Below, piece by piece: positions 16,935 to 25,735 of a DNA stretch of 64,000 nt. Origin of the DNA: Bryobacter sp964387685 (lineage in GTDB: Bacteria; Acidobacteriota; Terriglobia; Bryobacterales; Bryobacteraceae); assembly GCA_964387685.1 (NCBI GenBank), contig CAYLXK010000022.1, positions 34,991 through 98,990 on the forward strand, written 5' to 3'. Each line of letters starts with the position of its first letter. The stretch's first letter is position 1. The notes below the pieces were generated by a model that saw nothing but the letters and a program-made list of their open reading frames with translations, made no database searches and was not told where the DNA came from. The translations under genes and the position numbers were made by a program.

Positions 16935-17903
16935 CTAGCGGTAATAATTCTTGAGCCAAACGTGGCGGCGCAACACGGCCAGTTCCGCATCGCTTAACGG
17001 GCCCAGGGCACTAACGGCGCAATTGGCTTCCGCGCTCTCGATTCGGCGCATCCCGGGAATCACGGTGCTCACCGCCGGGTGGCTCAGGCAAAAACGCAGG
17101 GCTCTCTGCGCGAGGGTCCCCTCGATGTCGCCGCTTTCCGCCTCCAGACGCGCCACTCGTTCCACTACCTCTTCTAGGCGCCCTTCCCGGAAATACCACG
17201 CGCGGAAATCCCCATCTTCGAATTTCGTCTCCGCGCGCAAGCTCCCAGTCAGGGCACCTTCGTCCAGCGGCACGCGGGCCAGCACGCCCACTCCATGCTC
17301 TAGGCACGCCGGGAAGAGCCAGCGCTCCGGCGATTGCTCAAACACGTTGTAGATCACCTGCACGGTGTCGATCAGCCCGCTTTGCACCGCATCGAGCGCG
17401 CTTTCCGGCATATGGTCGTTGATCGAGATGCCGAAATACTGCACCTTACCGGACTTTTTTAGGTCCTCCATGGCTCGCCGCCAATCGTCTGAAAAGAACC
17501 AAATCGGGTTCCAAACGTGGAATTGCTGCAAGTCGATTTGCTCCAGGCCCAAGTTCTTAAGGCTGGTCTCGGTCGAATCGATCACGTAGGCGTAAGGGAA
17601 GACCTCTTCAATGCCGACACCGGGCGCCGCCGGCCAGATGCGGTTCTTGGGAGGGATTTTAGTAGCAATGTGGATCTTGCATTCCGCCTCCCGCGCTACC
17701 TTGCCCACCAAGCTTTCGCTGTGGCCCTCGTTGTAAGCCAGCGCCGTATCGATGAAGTTCAATCCCAGTTCAATGGCCCGCCGCAGCGCCCGAAGAGAGG
17801 TGTCGTCGTCGCCGCCGAGCCACTGCTTACCGCCGATTCCCCATGCACCGTATCCGATCTCGCTTACGTCCAATCCGGTACGGCCAAGTTTTCGATAGTT
17901 CAC
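16935..17903 (-). CDS. Aldo/keto reductase
   Basis: 322-residue NADP-dependent oxidoreductase of the aldo/keto reductase superfamily. It begins MNYRKLGRTGLDVSEIGYGAWGIGG and contains GLNFIDTALAYNEGHSESLVGK (catalytic Asp and Tyr) and a C-terminal cofactor segment AVSTVIPGMRRIESAEANC. The catalytic lysine corresponds to IHIATKIPPKN. The physiological substrate is unknown. The start is GTG 17903, divergent from the secreted protein gene at 17933 with only 29 bases between. The gene is first in the leuS-phosphodiesterase transcription unit. Confidence 0.88.
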   Translation of the reverse strand: MNYRKLGRTGLDVSEIGYGAWGIGGKQWLGGDDDTSLRALRRAIELGLNFIDTALAYNEGHSESLVGKVAREAECKIHIATKIPPKNRIWPAAPGVGIEEVFPYAYVIDSTETSLKNLGLEQIDLQQFHVWNPIWFFSDDWRRAMEDLKKSGKVQYFGISINDHMPESALDAVQSGLIDTVQVIYNVFEQSPERWLFPACLEHGVGVLARVPLDEGALTGSLRAETKFEDGDFRAWYFREGRLEEVVERVARLEAESGDIEGTLAQRALRFCLSHPAVSTVIPGMRRIESAEANCAVSALGPLSDAELAVLRRHVWLKNYYR

Positions 17904-17926
17904 ACGACGAGTTTCCCATGTATGCT
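17899..17926 (+). promoter_or_regulatory. Putative promoter for the 17933 gene
   Basis: TTCACA (17899-17904), a 16-bp spacer and TATGCT (17921-17926) are followed after exactly 6 bases by ATG 17933, so the mRNA would be leaderless. It overlaps the start of the divergent reductase gene. Confidence 0.4.
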
Positions 17927-17932
17927 ACTGGC

Positions 17933-18700
17933 ATGAAGCGGGTGTTCACGCTCATTTTGCTCACGCTGCCTCTGCTGGCCGCCAACTACCGCCTTTACCT
18001 AAAGGAAGGTGGGCACCACACCGTACGCGAGCATAAGGTCCTGGGAGACCGTGTTCGCTACTACTCGACCGAACGGGCGGATTGGGAGGAGATTCCTATT
18101 GAACTCGTCGATCTGAAAAAGACACAAAAGGAACTCTCGGCGCGCGAAGAATCCTTCGCGGAAGAAAAGAAGATCGTGGCCGAAGAAGCGGCAGCCGAAA
18201 GGGAGCTTCGCCAGATTATCGCCTCCATTCCCGAAGCGCCCGGCGTTTACAAGGTCATTGAGAGCAAAATGACGCCGCTGAAGATCGCCGAATCCACGCT
18301 TGTCAATGACAAGAAGCGCAGTCTTCTGAAGGTGATCACTCCCATACCCATCATTGCCGGAAAGAGCACGGTAGAACTGGCGGGTGCCAGCAGCGCCACG
18401 ATTTTTTCCGAACGCCGTCCCGAGTTTTACTTCCGCCTTTCCGATGTGCAGCAGTTTGCTCTGGTCCAATTGACTCCCAACGAGAAGAAAAAAGTGCGCA
18501 TTGTAGAGACCGTGCAGGTCGTTCCCGTCTCCAAGGAGCTATTTGAAGAACGCAAAGAGCTGGAGATCTTCCGTCAGCAATTGTACGAAGGGCTCTACAA
18601 AGTGTGGCCCCAGAGCGACTTAGCGGTTGGGGAATACGCGTGGATCGAATTCACCGAAGGCAAGGCCAACCTGCAAGTCTGGGATTTTCGAATCCAGTAG
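17933..18700 (+). CDS. Secreted protein of unknown function with a charged helical segment
   Basis: 255 residues. The first 17 or so (MKRVFTLILLTLPLLAA) form a signal peptide. An YRLYLKEGGHHTVREHKVLGDRVRYYSTERADWEEIP segment follows, then a Lys/Glu-rich stretch likely to be helical or coiled (about residues 55-95). A beta-rich C-terminal half contains the strand-like EYAWIEFTEGKANLQVWDF. I do not recognise a named family. ATG 17933 is chosen over upstream in-frame starts because it begins the signal peptide. Confidence 0.7.
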   Translation: MKRVFTLILLTLPLLAANYRLYLKEGGHHTVREHKVLGDRVRYYSTERADWEEIPIELVDLKKTQKELSAREESFAEEKKIVAEEAAAERELRQIIASIPEAPGVYKVIESKMTPLKIAESTLVNDKKRSLLKVITPIPIIAGKSTVELAGASSATIFSERRPEFYFRLSDVQQFALVQLTPNEKKKVRIVETVQVVPVSKELFEERKELEIFRQQLYEGLYKVWPQSDLAVGEYAWIEFTEGKANLQVWDFRIQ

Positions 18701-18782
18701 CGGCGCTCGGTTCTATACTAAGAAGGTTCGCCCGCCCGCCTTCACGCCACACTCCCCGCTTCCTCGCCCACCTGGAGTCTCT

Positions 18783-20276
18783 ATGCCATTGGCCCTTGAT
18801 TCGGAAGAATACCGTCTCCGGACCCAAAAAGAACTTGCCGAGTACCGATCCTGCGGCGACGTCCATGAACTGCCGTCCATCTTTCATTATTGGTCGAACG
18901 CCTACTTACGGCCACAACTCCAAACCTTCGGCTACGATTCCATCGAGGATTTTTTTCTCCAGGCCTTGCTCGCGCCATTTAAGGCGCAGGATGCAGCCCC
19001 CTTACGCTTTCTAAGCGTTGCCGCGGGAAACTGCGACCTGGAAGTCCGGCTCGCGGCTGCACTCGTAGGCGCCGGCAAGGACCGCTTTGTGTTTGACTGC
19101 TTCGACCTCAATGAAGCCATGTTGAGCCGGGGAGCGCAACTGGCGCGAGAGCAAAGTGTCGAAACCTATTTTCGCTTCGTCGTGGCCGACATGAATTCCT
19201 GGCGGGCCGACGCACCCTACGATGTGGTGATTGCTAATCAATCGCTCCATCATGTTGTGAATCTGGAGGGTCTCTTGGCGGAAATCAAACGAAGCCTAGG
19301 ACCGCATGGCCGTTTTGCCATTTCCGACATGATTGGTGGCAATGGCCACGTGCGAGGACCTCGGGCCGTCGATTTGATCCAGCGCTATTGGGCAGAACTG
19401 CCGCCTTCCTATCGCTTCAACCGCGCCTATTGCCGTTACGAAGAACGGTACGTAAACCGGGATCATTCCGCGGAAGGGTTCGAAGGCATTCGTGCGGCGG
19501 ACATTCTGCCCCTGCTCGCGCGCGAATTCCAATTCGAGTTCTTCTTCCCGTTCGCCAATATTGTGGATGCCTTCGTGGATCGCGCCATCGGCGAACACTT
19601 AGACCCCGCCCGACCTTGGGACCGGCACTTCATCGATCGCGTCCATGCCGCCGATGCCGAAGCCATCGCCGCCGGCCAGATCCGTCCCACTCATTTACTC
19701 GCTCTGGCCGGGCTCGCCGCGCCGCCATGTGCAAGGTATCCCGGCCACCTCACGCCCTCCTTTTGCCTGGGAATATCGGAAAGCGAAGCCATCGCGCCTA
19801 CGCCGGTCGAGCCGCATGGCTGGGACCCTGGGCTCTGGAATTCCCTCGCGGAAGCAGCGGCGCTGTCGAGTGCTTTAATGCAGTCACAGGAACGCTCGGA
19901 TCGGGCAGCTCGGCTAGCGGTTCGCCTCGATACAGAACTCTCGGAGCGAAATCTTTGGGCGCTTCGCCTGGATCGCGAGATCGAGGAACTGTCTGCACTG
20001 CTGCAGCAGGCCAATGCCCGCGATGTTGAAAAAACCGAGTGGGCACTTCGCCTTAATGCCGAACTGGAAGAACTCCGGGCATTGCTTGCCGATAGCCAAA
20101 AGGAACTTCAGCGCCGCACAGAGTGGGCGATCGATCTGGATCGTCAACTGGCCGAACGCACTGTCTGGGCGCTGCAAATGGAGCGAGAACTGGAAAAGCT
20201 CCAGTCCCGGCTCCGCAAACTCCAGGAAAGGCCCCTTTTCGAAGCTATGCGGTCACTCCGCCGCCGGATCTTCTAG
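18783..20276 (+). CDS. SAM-dependent methyltransferase with tryptophan-repeat coiled-coil tail
   Basis: 497 residues. Residues about 70-190 form a class I methyltransferase fold: FLSVAAGNCDLEVRLAAAL (motif I region), FDCFDLNEAML (acidic end of strand 2), DVVIANQSLHHVVNLEGLL and GRFAISDMIGG. A helical region follows. The last 120 residues are heptad-like, with a recurrent block W-A-[LI]-x-L-[DN]-x-E-[IL]-E seen four times (NLWALRLDREIEEL, TEWALRLNAELEEL, TEWAIDLDRQLAER, TVWALQMERELEKL). Such tails occur on surface-polysaccharide enzymes in related bacteria, from memory. ATG 18783 has a GGAG site. The substrate is unknown. Its 3' end overlaps speA by 24 bases. Confidence 0.8.
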   Translation: MPLALDSEEYRLRTQKELAEYRSCGDVHELPSIFHYWSNAYLRPQLQTFGYDSIEDFFLQALLAPFKAQDAAPLRFLSVAAGNCDLEVRLAAALVGAGKDRFVFDCFDLNEAMLSRGAQLAREQSVETYFRFVVADMNSWRADAPYDVVIANQSLHHVVNLEGLLAEIKRSLGPHGRFAISDMIGGNGHVRGPRAVDLIQRYWAELPPSYRFNRAYCRYEERYVNRDHSAEGFEGIRAADILPLLAREFQFEFFFPFANIVDAFVDRAIGEHLDPARPWDRHFIDRVHAADAEAIAAGQIRPTHLLALAGLAAPPCARYPGHLTPSFCLGISESEAIAPTPVEPHGWDPGLWNSLAEAAALSSALMQSQERSDRAARLAVRLDTELSERNLWALRLDREIEELSALLQQANARDVEKTEWALRLNAELEELRALLADSQKELQRRTEWAIDLDRQLAERTVWALQMERELEKLQSRLRKLQERPLFEAMRSLRRRIF

Positions 20277-22199
20277 GTAGGTGTAACCCTGCATCCCATC
20301 TTCGTAGTAGCGAAGCAATTGCCCGCTTTCTTCATAGCCGATCTTGCCCTGCCGCAACGCGGACTCGACGTCGCGCCGGAACTTCTCTTGCAGCTCCTTG
20401 GAGGAGAACTGCACGTAGTCCAACACTTCGCGCACCGTGTCTCCGCGCACCACCGTGTCTAGAGACGTCTCGCCCTTATCGTCCAGGCTCACATGCACCG
20501 CGTGGGTGTCGCCAAAAAGATTGTGCAAATCGCCGAGTATCTCCTGGTAGGCGCCCAACAGGAACGCGCCTAGATAATACGGCTCGCCCGTGTAGTGGTG
20601 CAGCGGCAGGAACTTTTTCACGTCGCGGCGATCGATGAATTGATCGATCTTGCCGTCGGAGTCGCATGAGATATCGCCCAGAATCGCATTGCTGGTGGGC
20701 CGCTCGTTCAGCCGATGAATCGGCATCAGCGGAAACAACTGCTTCACCGCCCAGCTATCGGGCATCGATTGAAACAGCGAGAAATTGCAAAAGTACGTAT
20801 CGCTCAGATTCGAATCGAGATTTTCCAACTCCTCGGGCACTTCATCGAGCTTCGATATCAGCCGCTGAATGCGCCGGCCGATTGTCCAGTACAGGCTTTC
20901 GCATTGCGCGCGCTGTTCCAGAGACATATAGCCCAGGCTGAACAAGTTTAGGGCGCTATCGAGAGCCTGCTGCGCATCGTGGAAAGCCTCCAGTACATTC
21001 TTTTGGCTCAAGCTCTTGGAGGTCTCGTGCAGATCGATCAGCGGTTGTTCAGACTCTTCCGTGATCGTTACAGGAACGTCGTCCCCGCCAAAGCCGCTTA
21101 CGCCCAAGACATTAAAAACAAGCATGCTGTGGTAGGCCGCAATGGCGCGGCCGCTTTCGGTCATGATGATCGGGTGTTCCACTTCCACCTCGTCGCACAC
21201 ATTCTGGATGTGATAGACCACGTCCGCGGCATACTCCTGTAGCGTGTAGTTGACGCTCGATTCAAAGTCCGTCTGAGAGCCGTCGTAATCCACTCCCAAG
21301 CCCCCGCCCACGTCCAGAATCTTCAGTCCCGCGCCCGCCTTCTTTAGACCTGCGTAACAACGGGCCGCCTCCGTCACCGCCGCTTTGATTTGCCGGATAT
21401 TCGTGATCTGGCTGCCGAGGTGGAAATGAATCAGCGTAAGGCTGTCCTGCATACCCAACGACTTCAAATACTCAAGCGCCTTCAGCGCTTCATTCACCGT
21501 CAGCCCGAATTTCGAACGGTATCCTCCGGAACTCTTCCAGCGGCCGCTGCCCCGGCTAGCCAGCTTGATCCGAATTCCAATCGTCGGCATCACGCCATGC
21601 TTCTGCGCGTACTTCACGATCAGTTCCAGTTCGGTGTATTTCTCGACGATGGGCGTTATGTTGCGGCCGATCTTGCGGGCCAGCATCGCCATCTCGATGT
21701 ATTCGTCGTCCTTGAAGCCGTTACACACAATGGGCGTGTCGTTATCGGCGACGCCCAGCACCGCCAACAGCTCCGGCTTGGAGCCCGCCTCCAGCCCGAA
21801 TCCGAAGGGCTTGCCGTAGTTGTAGACTTCTTCCACTACCTGGCGCTGTTGGTTCACCTTGATGGGGAACACACACAGGTAATTGTTCTTGTAATTATGC
21901 TCGGCGATGGCGTTCAGAAAGGCCTGGTGAATCTCTGACATCCGGTGCTTGAGGATTTCCCCGAAGCGAATCAGGATCGGTGCCTGAATGCCGCGCATCA
22001 CCAGTTCGTCCACCAGCTTTTTTAGATCGAGCTTACGCGCAGCTTCCTTCGTCGGATGCACGAAGAGGTTTCCATTTTCACCAACGGTGAAATAACCCTT
22101 GCCCCAGCTCGGGACATCGTAAAGTTCCGTTGCGTCCGTGACGCTCCAACGTTCGGTCGGCTCCCAGGCGGCGGCCGAATCGGCCATCTTCAAAGTCAA
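20253..22199 (-). CDS. speA: Biosynthetic arginine decarboxylase
   Basis: PLP enzyme converting arginine to agmatine for polyamine synthesis. The frame has the PLP-lysine motif YLCVFPIKVNQQRQVVEE, the glycine-rich LDVGGGLGVDYDGS and the long SpeA-specific C-terminal part. The length of about 648 residues is normal for this fold-III decarboxylase. The frame opens at GTG 22229, but an 8-bp hairpin covers that codon. A GGAGGGA site (22214-22208) is placed correctly for TTG 22199, so I choose that start; ATG 22187 is the alternative. It draws on the same arginine pool as the argFHR operon. Confidence 0.93.
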   Translation of the reverse strand: MTLKMADSAAAWEPTERWSVTDATELYDVPSWGKGYFTVGENGNLFVHPTKEAARKLDLKKLVDELVMRGIQAPILIRFGEILKHRMSEIHQAFLNAIAEHNYKNNYLCVFPIKVNQQRQVVEEVYNYGKPFGFGLEAGSKPELLAVLGVADNDTPIVCNGFKDDEYIEMAMLARKIGRNITPIVEKYTELELIVKYAQKHGVMPTIGIRIKLASRGSGRWKSSGGYRSKFGLTVNEALKALEYLKSLGMQDSLTLIHFHLGSQITNIRQIKAAVTEAARCYAGLKKAGAGLKILDVGGGLGVDYDGSQTDFESSVNYTLQEYAADVVYHIQNVCDEVEVEHPIIMTESGRAIAAYHSMLVFNVLGVSGFGGDDVPVTITEESEQPLIDLHETSKSLSQKNVLEAFHDAQQALDSALNLFSLGYMSLEQRAQCESLYWTIGRRIQRLISKLDEVPEELENLDSNLSDTYFCNFSLFQSMPDSWAVKQLFPLMPIHRLNERPTSNAILGDISCDSDGKIDQFIDRRDVKKFLPLHHYTGEPYYLGAFLLGAYQEILGDLHNLFGDTHAVHVSLDDKGETSLDTVVRGDTVREVLDYVQFSSKELQEKFRRDVESALRQGKIGYEESGQLLRYYEDGMQGYTYLEDPAAE

Positions 22200-22207
22200 C
22201 TTCGGTG

Positions 22208-22241
22208 TCCCTCCAAGTGCATCGGCCACTTCAGCCGATGC
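22208..22241 (-). promoter_or_regulatory. speA leader hairpin and ribosome-binding site
   Basis: On the minus strand GCATCGGC (22241-22234) pairs perfectly with GCCGATGC (22226-22219) across a 7-nt loop. A GGAGGGA Shine-Dalgarno sequence (22214-22208) lies 4 bases further on. The arrangement suggests a structured leader that could tune translation. Confidence 0.5.
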
Positions 22242-22311
22242 GCGAATTCAATTTGAGTGTCGTAGGAAATCCCCTGCACTGCAATACCTATGACGCATTG
22301 AAACCGAATTT

Positions 22312-23403
22312 TTATGCAGGAATTTCCGCGACGTAGACCTGCGTTACCCCACTCCGGTCGCTTGCGAATGCCACTTTGCTCTCATCCCGGCTGAAACTCG
22401 GGTGCGGATGTGTCCATTGGGGGCCATAGACCGTGTCGGTTCCGGCCTCCATCCAGCTCAGGGTCCCAGAGCTCTTGGCGGCGCTGCGGGCTGCCTCAAA
22501 GTCGTCCTTGAGCGCGTAGCGGGACGTTTTCCACTGGCTACCTCCATTACTGGCTTCGGACAAACAAATCGCCCGCCGCCCCCCGGTGCTCACTTCGATC
22601 AACTGCAAACCTTCGTCCGGATGATTCGTATCGCACAACACCTTCGTGCCGCTGCGGTTCGGCGCAATATGCCAGCAGTTATACTCGCAGATCGTAGATA
22701 TCTCCCGGCTCTGCCAATTCATGCGCTTCAGCGCGAAGGGCCACACCGTAAACACGACGTCCCCTGTCTGCCCAAGAAACGTCTCGTGCACGATGAATTC
22801 GTCATTGCCGTGCGCGTATAGGCATTCGAGCCCCGTCCCGTCTCTCTTCACGCGGTGCATCCGTGGTGCCGGGTCGCCCGAAAATTCGATCCACTCCGGC
22901 TCTAGCGGATGAAACTGCGGATGGATCACCGTGCGCGGAAACTCAATGAATCGCCAGTCCCGCCCACTCCAGCGCCCGGTCAAGACTCCGTTTTGCCCAT
23001 CAATCTTCGCCGCCGCGCTGAGCCACTCCCCGTCGCTCGAAATACTGCACTCGCCGAGGCTTGCCCCGTCCCGCCGCCAAATCTCGCGCTCGGTCAAATT
23101 GCGGACGTCAACCGCATAAATGCCGCCCGCCCGGACAAAGCAAATCTGTTCGCCCTCCGGATGCAGCGCCGGGCTGTAAGGATGGATACCCTGTGCTCCT
23201 TGCGTCAACTGGCGCAGCTCTCCGCCGTCCGGGTAAGGCAAATCAAATAGCTGGGCCGTCCCAGTTCGGTAGGAGGTGAAAAACAGTCCCGTATCGCCCG
23301 GGTAAAAGCTGGATTGCAGAAAATAGCTGGGGTGGCTGATGGCCGGTCCCTCCGTTAGCTGGCGAACCCGCGCGCCCGTCCGTGGATCGCGAAACTCGAT
23401 CAC
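22312..23403 (-). CDS. Oligogalacturonate-lyase-like beta-propeller protein
   Basis: 363-residue cytoplasmic-looking protein, without a signal peptide, with a seven-bladed TolB-like propeller pattern. Family-type motifs include VIHPQFHPLEPEWIEFSGDP, EFIVHETFLGQTGDVVF, YNCWHIAPNRSGTKVLCDTNHPDEGL and HPHPSFSRDESKVAFASDRSGVTQVYV. The paired histidines fit the metal-binding centre of polysaccharide lyase family 22, which cleaves unsaturated pectin oligomers. No other pectin genes are nearby, so the real substrate may differ. The start is GTG 23403, directly touching the stop of the upstream MetE-like gene. Confidence 0.75.
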   Translation of the reverse strand: MIEFRDPRTGARVRQLTEGPAISHPSYFLQSSFYPGDTGLFFTSYRTGTAQLFDLPYPDGGELRQLTQGAQGIHPYSPALHPEGEQICFVRAGGIYAVDVRNLTEREIWRRDGASLGECSISSDGEWLSAAAKIDGQNGVLTGRWSGRDWRFIEFPRTVIHPQFHPLEPEWIEFSGDPAPRMHRVKRDGTGLECLYAHGNDEFIVHETFLGQTGDVVFTVWPFALKRMNWQSREISTICEYNCWHIAPNRSGTKVLCDTNHPDEGLQLIEVSTGGRRAICLSEASNGGSQWKTSRYALKDDFEAARSAAKSSGTLSWMEAGTDTVYGPQWTHPHPSFSRDESKVAFASDRSGVTQVYVAEIPA

Positions 23404-24414
23404 CTAGCGCCGGCCCAGAAACAAATTGCGGCCCTTCACTAGCGCTTCGATCTTTCGGTCGCTGATGGAGCGCTTCAGCATCCAGAAGCCGCAATCCGGG
23501 TGCACCCAGCCCACTCGCCCCGGCCCGAGAGCTTTCTCGGCCCGGTCAATCCGCCCCGCCACTTCCTCGGCCGTTTCCACGTGATTGACCTTGATGTCGA
23601 TTACTCCAATGCCGATGCGGATATGCGAAGCCACATCCTTCAGGGCGCTCAAGTCTTCCACCGGACGATGGGCCAGTTCGAGCACCAGATGATTGACGTG
23701 CAGGCTATTCAGGAAAGAAAGCAGTTTGTCCCAATGGCCTTTCTGGATCGTCTGCCCACCGTAATTGCCAAAGCAGAGATGCACCGCCGGCGTGCAAGTG
23801 ACCGCGTCCAGCACCTTATTAATCGCCTTGGCCGCGAGCGGCCAGTCGTCGGGATTACCCGGGATATTCGCTTCGTCTACCTGTACGCACTCGCATGGCA
23901 GATCTTTTACCTGCTGCGCGAGCACCTCGGCTAGCGCCATCGTCAGCGCCTCGAAACCACCGTAATGGTTGTCCAGGAGCGTGCGCGCCAACATGTACGG
24001 GCTGGTCACCGTGAACTTAAAGGGTCCGGACGCCACGCCCGCGGCCAGTTCGCAATCCCCCAACAGGTTCAGAGAGCCCTCCGTCAGCGGTCCCTCCACC
24101 ACGCCGGCGGCCTTACGACGAAAGCCCATCGTCTGCTTGCGCGCAAAGGCTTCATGATCGCTGCGTCCCACCGCCGTACGGATGCCGCCCATCGGACGGA
24201 TAAAGTACTCAATCATTCCATTGGTATCGGGATGGTTCACGTCGAAGCGGTAAAGCTCGCCGTCGGTAGGCAAATCGATACCGGCCTGCTTTTGAATGTC
24301 GAATACGACGCGCGTCGCATCCAGGCGCGCCTGCTCGCTGGGAAGGGCGGCCAGCCAGTCCGGCACGGGATAAGAACCAACGGTCGTAGTGAGGATATCG
24401 GGGTTAGACGACAT
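23404..24414 (-). CDS. Cobalamin-independent methionine-synthase-like protein (MetE C-terminal/UROD fold)
   Basis: 336 residues resembling only the catalytic C-terminal barrel of MetE. It has LTTTVGSYPVP at the start, VQVDEANIPG, the zinc-ligand regions HLCFGNYGG and VLELAHRP, and VGWVHPDCGF with the final cysteine. Short 'core-MetE' proteins of this size use methyl donors other than long folates, often unidentified. The gene overlaps the upstream oxidoreductase by 11 bases and touches the downstream propeller gene. The three therefore form an operon whose joint role is unclear and may be demethylation or breakdown of a methylated sugar-like compound (inference). Confidence 0.78.
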   Translation of the reverse strand: MSSNPDILTTTVGSYPVPDWLAALPSEQARLDATRVVFDIQKQAGIDLPTDGELYRFDVNHPDTNGMIEYFIRPMGGIRTAVGRSDHEAFARKQTMGFRRKAAGVVEGPLTEGSLNLLGDCELAAGVASGPFKFTVTSPYMLARTLLDNHYGGFEALTMALAEVLAQQVKDLPCECVQVDEANIPGNPDDWPLAAKAINKVLDAVTCTPAVHLCFGNYGGQTIQKGHWDKLLSFLNSLHVNHLVLELAHRPVEDLSALKDVASHIRIGIGVIDIKVNHVETAEEVAGRIDRAEKALGPGRVGWVHPDCGFWMLKRSISDRKIEALVKGRNLFLGRR

Positions 24415-25717
24415 AAGGTTTGCGGTAGTCGCGCGTCAACAGTTTGTCGGCGTCGGCGGCGCCAATGAACTTCTGCTTCGCGGCATCGAAATCCAGCTTC
24501 CGGCCCACGCGATAGGAAATGTTCGACAAGTGGCAGAGCCCCGCCGAGATCGCGCCGATTTCAATGTCGGCGTTCAGATCCTTGTGGTTCCTCGACTTCA
24601 CAGCCTTGAGGAAGTTCGACATGTGTCCCTGCACATCCCATTGTTTCCCTTGCGGCTTCACGTCTTCGCTCAAGGCGAGATCCTCGCCCAGATAGATCTG
24701 GTAGCTGTCCGCATCGATAGCGAGAATCCCGTCCGATCCATAAAAAATGTTCCCCACCGTATTGGCGCCGCGCTTCTTCAGCGGCCAATCGGGCCCGCTT
24801 GGCAAACCGCGCACTTCGAAAACGATCTGTTGCCCGTTGCCGTAATCCAGTACGGAATTCTGCGTGTTGGGCGTTTCTTGATCGTCGTCGTAAACCAGCT
24901 TGCCGCCGGTCGATACCACGCTCTTCGGCCACGCCACGCCCATTCCCCAGCGCGCGATGTCCATCTCGTGCACGCCCTGATTGCCAATGTCGCCGTTGCC
25001 CGTGTCCCAGAACCAGTGCCAGTTATAGGCAAAACGGTTCTGCGAGAATTTGCGTAATGGCGCGGGCCCCAAAAACTGGCTCCAATCGATGCCCGCAGGC
25101 GGCGTGTCCAGTTCCGGAGTTTTGCCGATCGACTTGCGCCGTTTGTAGCACAGCGCTTTGGCCATATAAATCTTCCCGATCACGCCATCCTGCAAGCGCT
25201 TCATCGCTTCCATCTTGTGGCCGATGCTGCGGCTCTGGGAGCCCACCTGCACCATCCGGCCATGCTTGCGCGCTTCCGCAATCATGCGCTGGCCTTCGTA
25301 AATGTTGTGCGACGCGGGCTTTTCCACATACACGTCCTTGCCCGCGTTCACGGCCCAGATTGTGCCTAGGGCATGCCAATGATTCGGCGTCGCAAAGCTA
25401 ACGGCGTCCACCGATTTATCGCCAAAGGCCTTCCGCATGTCGTCGTACTCTTTGGGCTTGGCACCGACGAGCTTTTCCACCTGCGCCTGTCCCCGTTCGC
25501 GGGCCGCCTGATTGACGTCGCAGACGCCCATCAGGTTCACTTCGTCCTTCAGTGCGCCGTAATTGTTGATGTGGTCCCGGCCCCGGCCGCCAATGCCGAT
25601 CACAACCAGGTTCGGCCTTTCGTTGGCGCCCATTACCCGCTGCGCGGCAAAGGCCGTCGTCGCGCCCAGGAAGAATCTTCGAGAGGTGGAGGATTTCATA
25701 TCGCTAGACTTCGCCAT
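24404..25717 (-). CDS. Tat-exported Gfo/Idh/MocA-family oxidoreductase
   Basis: About 437 residues. A twin-arginine-type signal (STSRRFFLGATTAFAAQRVMG) precedes a Rossmann domain (PNLVVIGIGGRGRDHI, then VNLMGVCDVN). The family motif AGKDVYVEKPASHN carries the conserved E-K-P. The C-terminal half has NQGVHEMDIARWGMGV and NTVGNIFYGSDGILAID. These enzymes act on sugars or cyclitols with NAD(P). Several starts are possible (25723, 25717, 25699); ATG 25717 is given, although the Tat signal itself could begin at 25699. It is divergent from the short-chain dehydrogenase and heads the MetE-like/propeller operon. Confidence 0.85.
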   Translation of the reverse strand: MAKSSDMKSSTSRRFFLGATTAFAAQRVMGANERPNLVVIGIGGRGRDHINNYGALKDEVNLMGVCDVNQAARERGQAQVEKLVGAKPKEYDDMRKAFGDKSVDAVSFATPNHWHALGTIWAVNAGKDVYVEKPASHNIYEGQRMIAEARKHGRMVQVGSQSRSIGHKMEAMKRLQDGVIGKIYMAKALCYKRRKSIGKTPELDTPPAGIDWSQFLGPAPLRKFSQNRFAYNWHWFWDTGNGDIGNQGVHEMDIARWGMGVAWPKSVVSTGGKLVYDDDQETPNTQNSVLDYGNGQQIVFEVRGLPSGPDWPLKKRGANTVGNIFYGSDGILAIDADSYQIYLGEDLALSEDVKPQGKQWDVQGHMSNFLKAVKSRNHKDLNADIEIGAISAGLCHLSNISYRVGRKLDFDAAKQKFIGAADADKLLTRDYRKPYVV

Positions 25718-25735
25718 AATCATACAGTAAGCACC

